Shown here: in pieces, positions 43,071-50,298 of the stretch | How positions within the stretch are numbered: position 1 is the stretch's first letter | How the letters are laid out: each line of letters starts with the position of its first letter | Assembly (NCBI RefSeq): GCF_018129065.1 | Contig: NZ_JAAEDM010000009.1 | Location: forward strand, 1 to 64,000 | Origin: Neoroseomonas soli | GTDB taxonomy: Bacteria; Pseudomonadota; Alphaproteobacteria; Acetobacterales; Acetobacteraceae | DNA: 64,000 bases | Direction: 5' to 3' | Position numbers and translations under genes: made by a program | The notes under the pieces: model-generated | What the model saw: only the letters and a program-made list of their open reading frames with translations | Database searches by the model: none | Told to the model about the DNA's origin: nothing

Positions 43071-43528
43071 CACAGGAATTTATTACCCCAAAGTTCAACT
43101 TATGCGCGAATTAACAGCATGCAGATCGCCCAAGGCAAGCGCAAAGGGGGACAAGTTGGTTGAAAAAGTTAAAAATTACGGGGAGGAAACACGAATCATC
43201 TGCACTTGATCCGGCGTTTTCTTAAAGTGTTGTGTGAGGTCGGGGCGGTAACGGATTCAAGTGAGTCCCGAATCATGAATTGTGTTGTCGTCGATGCCGG
43301 CAACGGCATCGTATCGGGTTCGCAGCATAAAGACCTCGTGCAAGCCGGGTCGCTCCTTCATAGCGGGTCCCTTGGCGGCGATCCGGTCGGTCTGCGCCCC
43401 GTCAGCCCGGCCGGGACGACCGCCGCGATCCACCGGCGGGCGAGAATGAGGTTGGCGGGAATCGAGCGCATGGGATGAACCTCCATCCGCGCTTGTTTGC
43501 GAAGCCCGTCAAACGAAGGAACGATGCG
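43071..43528. promoter_or_regulatory. 458-bp divergent intergenic region with AT-rich left half
   Basis: No confident gene is present. 43074-43290 is conspicuously A/T-rich for this genome and should hold promoters for the hypothetical gene (minus) and perhaps ridA (plus). Small open frames exist (35 codons from 43103; 67 codons from 43275) but lack ribosome binding sites or recognisable products. A perfect 8-bp hairpin with a GCAA loop lies at 43292-43311. No clear -35/-10 pair was found. Confidence 0.5.
43292..43311 (+). ncRNA. Candidate structured RNA element: hairpin with GNRA tetraloop
   Basis: CGATGCCG (43292-43299), loop GCAA, CGGCATCG (43304-43311). An 8-bp perfect stem closed by a GNRA tetraloop is uncommon by chance and typical of folded RNAs. 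It lies about 220 bases upstream of ridA, within a non-coding segment, so it may belong to a leader or a small RNA. Function and limits are unknown. Confidence 0.3.
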
Positions 43529-43888
43529 ATGACGATCCGGCGCCTTGCGGAGGAACAGCGCCTGTCCGGCGCGGTGGTGGCCGGCGGCATGGTCTGGCTG
43601 GCGGGGCAGGTGGCCGACGACGCCACGCTCGGCACCGAAGGACAGACCGCCGACATCCTGCGCCAGATCGACGCCCTGCTGGCCGAGGCCGGCACCGACA
43701 AGCGTTCCCTGGTGAGCGTGACGGTCGTGCTCACCGATATCGGCGACGCGGCGGCGATGAACCGCGCCTGGGACGCCTGGCTCGACCCCGCGCACAAGCC
43801 GGCGCGCATGACCATCCAGGCGCCGCTGGTCGATCCCGCCTGGAAGGTGGAGATCACCGGCGTGGCGCTGGCCCCCGCGCGGGGCTGA
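43529..43888 (+). CDS. RidA family protein (YjgF/YER057c/UK114)
   Basis: A 119-residue reactive intermediate/imine deaminase-family protein. The barrel pattern VVAGGMVWLAGQVADD, TADILRQIDALLAEAG, VSVTVVLTDIGDAAAMNRAWDAWL and the closing KVEITGVAL are typical. The Arg that defines true RidA activity in the family (the IR or R105 position near PARMTIQA) is present as PARMT. AAGGA precedes ATG 43529. It is followed by a channel-like gene after 12 bases, so they may be co-transcribed. Confidence 0.88.
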   Translation: MTIRRLAEEQRLSGAVVAGGMVWLAGQVADDATLGTEGQTADILRQIDALLAEAGTDKRSLVSVTVVLTDIGDAAAMNRAWDAWLDPAHKPARMTIQAPLVDPAWKVEITGVALAPARG

Positions 43889-43900
43889 GAGCCAGCGGCG

Positions 43901-44854
43901 ATGCGGCGCGCCCTCGCCCAACTGCCGGAAGGCTGGCTGAGGTCGATGATGATGACCCTCGGCCTCGGCCTGCTGGTGGCGGGCGGGGTCGCGGACCAGG
44001 AGACCTACTTTCCCTACCTGGTGATCGGCGTCGCCGCGCTGGGCCTGGGCACGCTCTATCTCCTGTTCCCGCACGGCCCGCACTTCGCCTTCGGCACCAG
44101 CGCGGGGCTTGGGGTCTATACCTGCCTCTTCACGGTGATGGGGCGTGCGGCCTTCCCGAACGCGCCGGACTGGTCGCGCGCGCCGGCCTACCTGATGCCC
44201 GTGGTCGCCTTCCTGGCGGCGATTTGGTGGCGGCGCAGGACGCTGCGCCTGGTGGCGGAGGCCGAACGCCCCTTCGACCTCGGCCACCTGCCGCGCATGG
44301 CGCGATGGCTGATCCCGGTCTGGGCGGTGGGCGTCTTTTCGCTGGCGCTGCCGATCAACCGCCTGCCGGTCCTCGACCAGGGCACCGCGCTGCTCGGGGC
44401 GATGGCGGTGATCTCGGTCATCGTCGCGGCCTCGGTGCGGGGCGTCGTGCTGCTGCTGACCGACATGGCGCTGATCACCGAGGAACTTTCGGGCCGCGTC
44501 GCCCGCCTGCTGGTGCCGGTGGTCGCCTTCCTCGCGATGTACGTGATGATGGTGATCGTCTTCGCCTGCCTCTACCGGATCGCGCAGGGACTTTCGATGC
44601 ATGCGCTCTTCCACGGGCCGCAGGGGCCGGTGCCGATGCCCTTCCCGGATGCGCTCTATTTCAGTCTGGTCACCCAGGCGACCGTGGGCTACGGCGACGT
44701 GACGCCGAACGACGACGGCATCCGGCTGCTTGCCTCCTTTCAGGTGGTGGCGGGCCAGGTGCTGCTGCTCTTCGGCTTCGCCGAGATCATGCGCACGCGG
44801 CGCGTGCTGGCCGGGGAGGCGCTGCCGCGCCGCCCCGGTGCCGCCGGGGACTAG
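43901..44854 (+). CDS. Potassium channel-like membrane protein (ion channel domain)
   Basis: A 317-residue membrane protein whose C-terminal third carries a K+ selectivity filter T261-V-G-Y-G-D266 between two hydrophobic helices (LVPVVAFLAMYVMMVIVFACL and ASFQVVAGQVLLLFGFAEIM). The N-terminal part has about five further hydrophobic segments, but I see no S4-type Arg ladder, so voltage gating is doubtful. It ends without a cytoplasmic RCK domain. It likely forms a tetrameric cation channel. Confidence 0.85.
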   Translation: MRRALAQLPEGWLRSMMMTLGLGLLVAGGVADQETYFPYLVIGVAALGLGTLYLLFPHGPHFAFGTSAGLGVYTCLFTVMGRAAFPNAPDWSRAPAYLMPVVAFLAAIWWRRRTLRLVAEAERPFDLGHLPRMARWLIPVWAVGVFSLALPINRLPVLDQGTALLGAMAVISVIVAASVRGVVLLLTDMALITEELSGRVARLLVPVVAFLAMYVMMVIVFACLYRIAQGLSMHALFHGPQGPVPMPFPDALYFSLVTQATVGYGDVTPNDDGIRLLASFQVVAGQVLLLFGFAEIMRTRRVLAGEALPRRPGAAGD

Positions 44855-44913
44855 GCCGCTTTCCGCCGCAATCCGGCACCAGCATCACACCCGGTCGAGA
44901 GGATGAGTGTCAC

Positions 44914-45906
44914 ATGGTGACCCCTGAATTCTGGCGCGGCCGGCGTGTGCTGGTGACGGGGGGCGCGGGATTCCTCGGCTCCAACCTGTGCCATGCCCTG
45001 GCGCATCTTGGCGCGCGCGTGACCGCGCTCGACGCCATGATGCCGGATGGCGGCGCCTCCGCGCGCAACCTCGAAGGGGCGGGCGTCCTGCTGGTGCGCG
45101 GGGACATCCGCGACACCGAACTGCACTCGCTCTGCGAGGGCGTGGACGTGCTGTTCAACATGGCCGCGCAGACCAGCCACATGGGCGGGCAGAAGGATCC
45201 GGTGGCGGACATCGCCATCAACGCGGTCGCCCAGGTGCGGCTGATCGGCGTGATGCGGGAGGCGGCGCCCAAGGCCACCGTGGTCCACGCCTCCACACGC
45301 CAGTTCTACGGCCGCCCGCGCAGCCTGCCGGTGGACGAATTGCACCCCGTGAACCCGCCCGATGCCAATGGCGTCTCGAAATGGGCGGGCGAGCAGTACT
45401 GGCTGCTGGAGCAGCGCGTGCATCACCGGCCCGTCGTCTCCCTGCGCCTGACCAACTGCTACGGGCCGCGGCTGCGCATCCGGGATGCGCGGCAGACCTT
45501 CCTCGGCATCTGGATCCGCCGCGTGCTGGAAGGCGAGGCCTTCGAAGTCTGGGGCGGCGCCCAGTTGCGCGACCTGACCTTCGTGGACGACGTTACCGAT
45601 GCCTTCCTGGTTGCTGCAGAAAAAGCAGCAGAATCAGGACTTGCGGGACAAGTCTTCAATCTCGGTGGCAGCCCGCCGACCTCGCTGCTCGACCTCGCCC
45701 AGCGGCTGATCGCCGCCAATGACGGCAAGGGCGAATTCTTGACCAAGGAATTCCCCGCCGACCGCGCCCCGATCGACATCGGATCCTACGCCGCGGACGA
45801 CCGTGCCTTCCGCACCGCCGCCGGCTGGGCGCCGAAGGTCGATCTGGACGAGGGGTTGCGCCGCTCCCTCGCATGGTATCGTCCGCGCCTGTCCGACTAC
45901 CTCTGA
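44914..45906 (+). CDS. NAD-dependent nucleotide-sugar epimerase/dehydratase (SDR), Tyr-to-Asn at active site
   Basis: A 330-residue extended SDR. The NAD motif is VLVTGGAGFLGSNLCHAL; substrate strands include SLRLTNCYGPR and LRDLTFVDDVTDAF. The usual catalytic YxxxK is N152-G-V-S-K156 (PPDANGVSKWAGEQY), with Asn for Tyr; some NDP-sugar SDRs of surface polysaccharide loci show an NGxxK version, as far as I recall. Codons at 45611-45660 are unusually A/T-rich (GCA, AAA, TCA, GGA, CAA). It pairs with the following aminotransferase, suggesting amino-sugar synthesis. AGAGGA precedes ATG 44914. Confidence 0.85.
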   Translation: MVTPEFWRGRRVLVTGGAGFLGSNLCHALAHLGARVTALDAMMPDGGASARNLEGAGVLLVRGDIRDTELHSLCEGVDVLFNMAAQTSHMGGQKDPVADIAINAVAQVRLIGVMREAAPKATVVHASTRQFYGRPRSLPVDELHPVNPPDANGVSKWAGEQYWLLEQRVHHRPVVSLRLTNCYGPRLRIRDARQTFLGIWIRRVLEGEAFEVWGGAQLRDLTFVDDVTDAFLVAAEKAAESGLAGQVFNLGGSPPTSLLDLAQRLIAANDGKGEFLTKEFPADRAPIDIGSYAADDRAFRTAAGWAPKVDLDEGLRRSLAWYRPRLSDYL

Positions 45907-45929
45907 CGCCCGCCCGAAGGCCCACGCCC

Positions 45930-47066
45930 ATGAATGCGCCCACCGTGACCATGATCCCCCAGGCCGACCCCGGCGCCGGTTACCGCGCCCAAAAGGCCGA
46001 GATCGACGCCGCCGTCGCCCGCGCGCTGGACAGCGGCTGGTACATCCTCGGCAAGGAAGGCGCGGCCTTCGAAGCCGAATTCGCCGCTTGGCTCGGCGCC
46101 GGGCAGCACGCGGTCGGCTGCGCCAACGGGACGGACGCGATCGCGCTGGTACTGCGCGGCCTCGGCATCGGGCCTGGCATGACGGTCGCCACCGTTTCCC
46201 ACACCGCGGTCGCCACCGTGGCGGCGGTCGAGATGGTCGGCGCGACGCCGCTGCTGCTCGACATCGACCCCGACACCTACACCATGGATGCGGACGAGCT
46301 GGTCTCGGTGCTTGAGGACCCGCCGCCGGGGCTGCCGCCGATCAAGGCGGTGATCCCGGTCCACATCTACGGCCAGGCCTGCGACCTCGGGCCCATGCTG
46401 GAGGCCACGCAGGCGGCCGGCATCCCGCTGATCGAGGACTGCGCCCAGTGCCACGGCGCGACGCTGGGCGGGCGGAAGCTCGGCACGCTCGGCACCGCGG
46501 CGGCGTTCAGCCTCTACCCGACCAAGAATCTCGGCGCGCTCGGCGATGGCGGGGTGCTGGCCACCGCCGACGCGGATCTCGCGCAGCGGATCGCCGCCAT
46601 CCGCCAGTATGGTTGGAAGGAGCGCTACATCAGCGCCACGGTCGGCGTGAACTCGCGCCTCGATGAAGTGCAGGCGGCGATCCTGCGGGTGAAGCTGACG
46701 GCGCTCGATGCCGGCAATGCCCGCCGCCGCACCATCGCCGCCGCCTATGACGAGGCACTGGCCAATGGCCCGGTCGTCGCGCCGTATCGCCGGCCGGAAG
46801 CGGAGCACGTCTTCCACCAGTACGTCCTGCGCACCGAGGACCGTGCGGCCGTGCAGGCGAAGCTGAAGGCGCAGGGGATCGGCACCGGGATCCACTACCC
46901 CGCGCCGGTCCATTTGCAGCCGGCCTACAGGGACCGCACGCCGCTCGGGCCGGCGGGCTGCACCGAGACCGCGAAGGCTTCCGAGGAAGTGCTCAGCCTG
47001 CCGATGTATCCCGAACTGACGGACGCGCAGTTGGAACGGATCTGCGCGGCGCTGCGCGGCCTTTGA
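45930..47066 (+). CDS. DegT/DnrJ/EryC1/StrS-family sugar aminotransferase
   Basis: A 378-residue PLP-dependent enzyme that transaminates a keto nucleotide-sugar. The PLP Lys is K199 in FSLYPTKNLGALGDGG; the early GCANGTDAIALVLRGLGIGPGM, VIPVHIYGQACDLGPM and GIHYPAPVHLQPAY blocks are typical of FdtB/QdtB-like enzymes. It follows the epimerase by 23 bases, so the pair probably makes an amino-deoxysugar for a surface glycan. A 42-bp tandem repeat follows its stop. Confidence 0.9.
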   Translation: MNAPTVTMIPQADPGAGYRAQKAEIDAAVARALDSGWYILGKEGAAFEAEFAAWLGAGQHAVGCANGTDAIALVLRGLGIGPGMTVATVSHTAVATVAAVEMVGATPLLLDIDPDTYTMDADELVSVLEDPPPGLPPIKAVIPVHIYGQACDLGPMLEATQAAGIPLIEDCAQCHGATLGGRKLGTLGTAAAFSLYPTKNLGALGDGGVLATADADLAQRIAAIRQYGWKERYISATVGVNSRLDEVQAAILRVKLTALDAGNARRRTIAAAYDEALANGPVVAPYRRPEAEHVFHQYVLRTEDRAAVQAKLKAQGIGTGIHYPAPVHLQPAYRDRTPLGPAGCTETAKASEEVLSLPMYPELTDAQLERICAALRGL

Positions 47067-47075
47067 ATCGAAACG

Positions 47076-47290
47076 GGGAGGGCCTCGTCCTCCCCGAACC
47101 CTGGGGGCCTGTGGTCAGGGAGGGCTTCGTCCTCCCCGAACCCCGGGGGCCTGTGGTCAGGGAGGGCTTCGCCCTCCCCGAACCCCTCCGGCCAAAGACC
47201 GACAGGCCTTTGGAAACCATGCCTTCGGGTGTCCGCGGGTCCAGGGGACCGTCGTCCCCTGGTGGGGGAGTTCGAGGGGGCAAAGCCCTC
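47076..47290. repeat. 42-bp tandem repeat and hairpins at a convergent junction (region D)
   Basis: Units begin at 47076, 47118 and 47160 (third one partial), each with GGGAGG, a 7-nt loop and CCTCCC, then CGAACCCY-type sequence and GGGGCCTGTGGTCA. Downstream are CCAGGGGAC (47241-47249), CGTC, GTCCCCTGG (47254-47262), and GAGGG/CCCTC pairs. It fills the whole gap between the aminotransferase and the convergent nitronate monooxygenase. Nothing else is coded in 47067-47363. It is not related in sequence to copies A-C but has the same placement. Confidence 0.7.
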
Positions 47291-47363
47291 TCGGTGCCGC
47301 CGCCGCAAGTCATGCCGGGATTGAAGACTCCATATCCTGCCCCAGGCCGGAACCGAAAGCAGA

Positions 47364-48362
47364 CTACGCCGCCGTCCGCCGCCCCCACCCCGGGTCCACC
47401 AGCGGCGACCCCGCGCCGAGCGCCCGCCGCGCCTCGAGGTATTCCGCGTGCAGCCGGTCGACCAGCACCGCCGTCGGCGTCACCTGCTTCACGCCGCTGA
47501 CCGATTGTCCCGCGCCCCAGATGTCCTTCCACTTCCGCTTGCGCTCGGTGCCGAAGTTCATCTGCGACGCCTCCTGCCCGCGGAGGTCCTCCGGGTCGAG
47601 GCCTGCGGCGCGCAGCGACGGCTTCAGGTAGTTGCCGTGCACGCCGGTGATGAGGTTCGTGTAGACGATGTCCTCCGCCCCGCTCTCGACCAGCATGTGC
47701 TTGTAGTCCTCGACGGCGCGGGCTTCCGGCGTCGCGATGAAGGCAGTGCCCATGTAGGCGAAATCCGCGCCCATCGCCTCGGCGGCAAGGATCGAGCGCC
47801 CATGCGCGATGGCGCCGGACAGCGCGATCGGCCCGTCGAACCAGGCGCGCGTCTCCTGCATGATAGCGAAGGGCGATTGCGCGCCCGCATGTCCGCCGGC
47901 GCCGGCGGCGACCAGCACCAACCCGTCCGCGCCTTTCTCGATCGCCTTGTGCGCGAAGGTCTGGTTGATCACGTCATGGATCACGTGGCCGCCATAGGAA
48001 TGGATGGCCTCGTTCACCTCCGGCCGGGCGCCGAGGCTCGTGATGATCAGCGGCACCTTGTGCTTCACGCAGAGCGCCAGGTCGTGCTCCAGCCGATCGT
48101 TGGAACGATGCACGATCAGGTTGATGGCGAATGGTGCGCTCGGCCGGTCCGGGTGCGCGGCGTCATGCGCCGCGAGGCGTTCCCTGATCTCCGCCAGCCA
48201 TTCGTCGAGCTGCTCCGCCGGCCGGGCATTCAGCGATGGCATCGACCCGATCATGCCGGATGTGCATTGGGCCACGACCAGGTCCGGCACCGAGATGATG
48301 AACAGCGGCGACCCGATCAGCGGCAGGCGAAGCCGGCCCTTCAGGCTTTCGAGCAGCGACAT
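47364..48362 (-). CDS. Nitronate monooxygenase family protein (NPD)
   Basis: A 332-residue FMN-dependent TIM-barrel enzyme. The pattern PLIGSPLFIISVPDLVVAQCTSGMIGSMP, FAINLIVHRSNDR, GADGLVLVAAGAGGHAGAQSPF and GADFAYMGTAFIATPEA matches the 2-nitropropane dioxygenase-like superfamily, with the GGHAG His likely catalytic. Real substrates of this subgroup are often unknown. ATG 48362 begins the conserved N-terminus. It is divergent from the carbamoyltransferase gene. Confidence 0.87.
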   Translation of the reverse strand: MSLLESLKGRLRLPLIGSPLFIISVPDLVVAQCTSGMIGSMPSLNARPAEQLDEWLAEIRERLAAHDAAHPDRPSAPFAINLIVHRSNDRLEHDLALCVKHKVPLIITSLGARPEVNEAIHSYGGHVIHDVINQTFAHKAIEKGADGLVLVAAGAGGHAGAQSPFAIMQETRAWFDGPIALSGAIAHGRSILAAEAMGADFAYMGTAFIATPEARAVEDYKHMLVESGAEDIVYTNLITGVHGNYLKPSLRAAGLDPEDLRGQEASQMNFGTERKRKWKDIWGAGQSVSGVKQVTPTAVLVDRLHAEYLEARRALGAGSPLVDPGWGRRTAA

Positions 48363-48514
48363 GGAAATTCCTCCGAGGCTTCGGGCGGAAGGCTCGCCGC
48401 AAACGCCGGCCCTTGTCGAGATGCCGCCTCGGCCTTGCCCCGGCGGCGCCGCGCGGCTAGGCACGGGCGGCTCCCGGCCGCGCGGGGGCCACGCTGCGGA
48501 GCCGCCATCACCCC

Positions 48515-50242
48515 ATGCTCATCCTCGGCCTTTTTTCGGGTTACCACGACGCCTCGGCCTGCCTGACCGATGACTACCGGCTGGTGGCCGCGGTGGCGCA
48601 GGAAAGGATGACCCGCCGCAAGGCCGATGGCGGCCGCCTGCCCGTCGAGGCGATGGAGGAATGCTTCCGCGTCGCCGGCGCGTCCAAGGCCGATGTCGGC
48701 GCGGTTGTGCTCGGCCGCGGGCCTTTCCCGATGCGCTACTACACGCACCTGCCGCTCGACCGGCGGATCGAGCGCGTGGCGCGCGCCGTGGCGGGCAAGG
48801 AGAAGCACAAGTCGATGGAGCGGGAATGCGTCCGCTACCGCCGCACCGACAGCGCGGCGATGTTCGACGCGGCCCTCTTCCTGGCCGACATGGGCCTGCC
48901 GGCCGGCATCCCGGTGGTCTTCTTCAACCACCACCTGGCCCATGCCCTGCCGACGCTGTTCCACACCGACTGGGACGACGCGCTGCTCTATACGTCCGAC
49001 GGCGGCGGCGACAACGCGCAGTACTCGATCCGCGCCTTCCGCGAAGGCCGGCTGACCACCTGGTACGGGGAGGACGAGGAACTCGCCCGCCCGATGCGGA
49101 TCGACAGCCTCGGCCTCGCCTATGGCTACGCGACCGAGGCGCTTGGCTTCCGCATCAACCGGCATGAGGGGAAGCTGACCGGCCTCGCCGCCTTCGGCGC
49201 CCCGGAGATCGCGGATGAGCTGGCGGCGCATTTCTCGGTGACCGATACGGGCGAGGTGCTGTCGGACTTCGCCGACTACCCCGCCATGCGGCGCTTCGTC
49301 TTCGACTGGGCGAGGGGGAAGCCGCGCGAGGTGGTCGCCGCCTCGGTCCAGAAGGTGCTGGAGGATGCGACGCTCGCGGCGGTGGAGCGGCTGGTCGGGC
49401 GTGCCGGTGGAACGCGCCGCGTCGGCCTGTCGGGCGGCGTCTTCGGCAATGTCCGGCTGAACCAGAAGATCATCGAGCGTCTCGGCCTCGCCGAGGCGTT
49501 CATCTACCCGGCGATGAGCGACCAGGGCCTGCCGCATGGCGGCGTGCTGCAATACCTGCTGGAGCGCGACGGGCTGCAGGCCTGGCTGAAGCAGCGCCAT
49601 CGTCTGGATCACCTCTATCTCGGCCGCGACTGGCGGGAGGAGGCCGACCGCGTGCTGGGCGGCACCAAGGGATTGCGCGCGGCGGATCTCGAGGGCCTGT
49701 CCCCGGCGGCGGCAACGGCGAAGCGCCTGCTTGCGGGCGAGGCCATCGCCATCTTCAACAAGGGCATGGAATACGGCCCGCGGGCGCTCGGCGCGCGCTC
49801 GATCCTGGCCGCGCCCTTCGACGTGGGCATCAACCAGTCGCTCAACGACCGGCTCGACCGATCCGAGTTCATGCCCTTCGCCCCGGTGGTGCGAGAGGAG
49901 GATGCCGAGACGATCTTCGACCTCGGCAAGGCCAAGACCTATGCCGCGCGCTTCATGACCGTGACCTGCGACGTGCGGCCGGAATGGCGGGAGAAGATCG
50001 CCGCCTCGGTCCATGTGGACGGGACGGCGCGGCCGCAGGTGATCTCGCGCGCGGCGAACCCGCTCTACTACGACATCATCGGCGAGTTCGCGGCGCTGAC
50101 CGGCGTGCCGGTGCTGATCAACACCTCCTTCAATGCGCATGAGGAGCCGATCATCAACACGCCGGAGGAATGCGCCCGGGCGCTTCTCGACGACCGTGTG
50201 GACGGGGCGGTGACGGAGCGCGGGATCTACGTCCGCGGCTGA
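48515..50242 (+). CDS. O-carbamoyltransferase (NodU/CmcH family)
   Basis: A 575-residue enzyme that transfers carbamoyl from carbamoyl phosphate to a hydroxyl on a sugar or secondary metabolite. N-terminal ASKHA-like motifs are GLFSGYHDASACL, FFNHHLAHA and LSGGVFGNVRLNQKI; the C-terminal YrdC-like domain contains EYGPRALGARSILAAP and VLINTSFNAHEEPIINTP. Length matches the family (~570). The surface-sugar genes nearby suggest the acceptor is a glycan residue. Confidence 0.92.
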   Translation: MLILGLFSGYHDASACLTDDYRLVAAVAQERMTRRKADGGRLPVEAMEECFRVAGASKADVGAVVLGRGPFPMRYYTHLPLDRRIERVARAVAGKEKHKSMERECVRYRRTDSAAMFDAALFLADMGLPAGIPVVFFNHHLAHALPTLFHTDWDDALLYTSDGGGDNAQYSIRAFREGRLTTWYGEDEELARPMRIDSLGLAYGYATEALGFRINRHEGKLTGLAAFGAPEIADELAAHFSVTDTGEVLSDFADYPAMRRFVFDWARGKPREVVAASVQKVLEDATLAAVERLVGRAGGTRRVGLSGGVFGNVRLNQKIIERLGLAEAFIYPAMSDQGLPHGGVLQYLLERDGLQAWLKQRHRLDHLYLGRDWREEADRVLGGTKGLRAADLEGLSPAAATAKRLLAGEAIAIFNKGMEYGPRALGARSILAAPFDVGINQSLNDRLDRSEFMPFAPVVREEDAETIFDLGKAKTYAARFMTVTCDVRPEWREKIAASVHVDGTARPQVISRAANPLYYDIIGEFAALTGVPVLINTSFNAHEEPIINTPEECARALLDDRVDGAVTERGIYVRG

Positions 50243-50298
50243 AGCGGGCCGCGCTTTCCGACTCGCCTTCCGGGACTTCGCGGGTGCAGCATGCGGGC

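Noticed and set aside
43206-43478. 90-codon plus-strand frame before ridA
   Set aside because: It starts with a non-ATG codon, lacks a ribosome binding site and has no family pattern. It is treated as part of the intergenic region, though a 67-codon inner frame from ATG 43275 cannot be excluded.
47076-47200. CRISPR-like array
   Set aside because: Units are 42 bp and contiguous without variable spacers; no cas genes are nearby.
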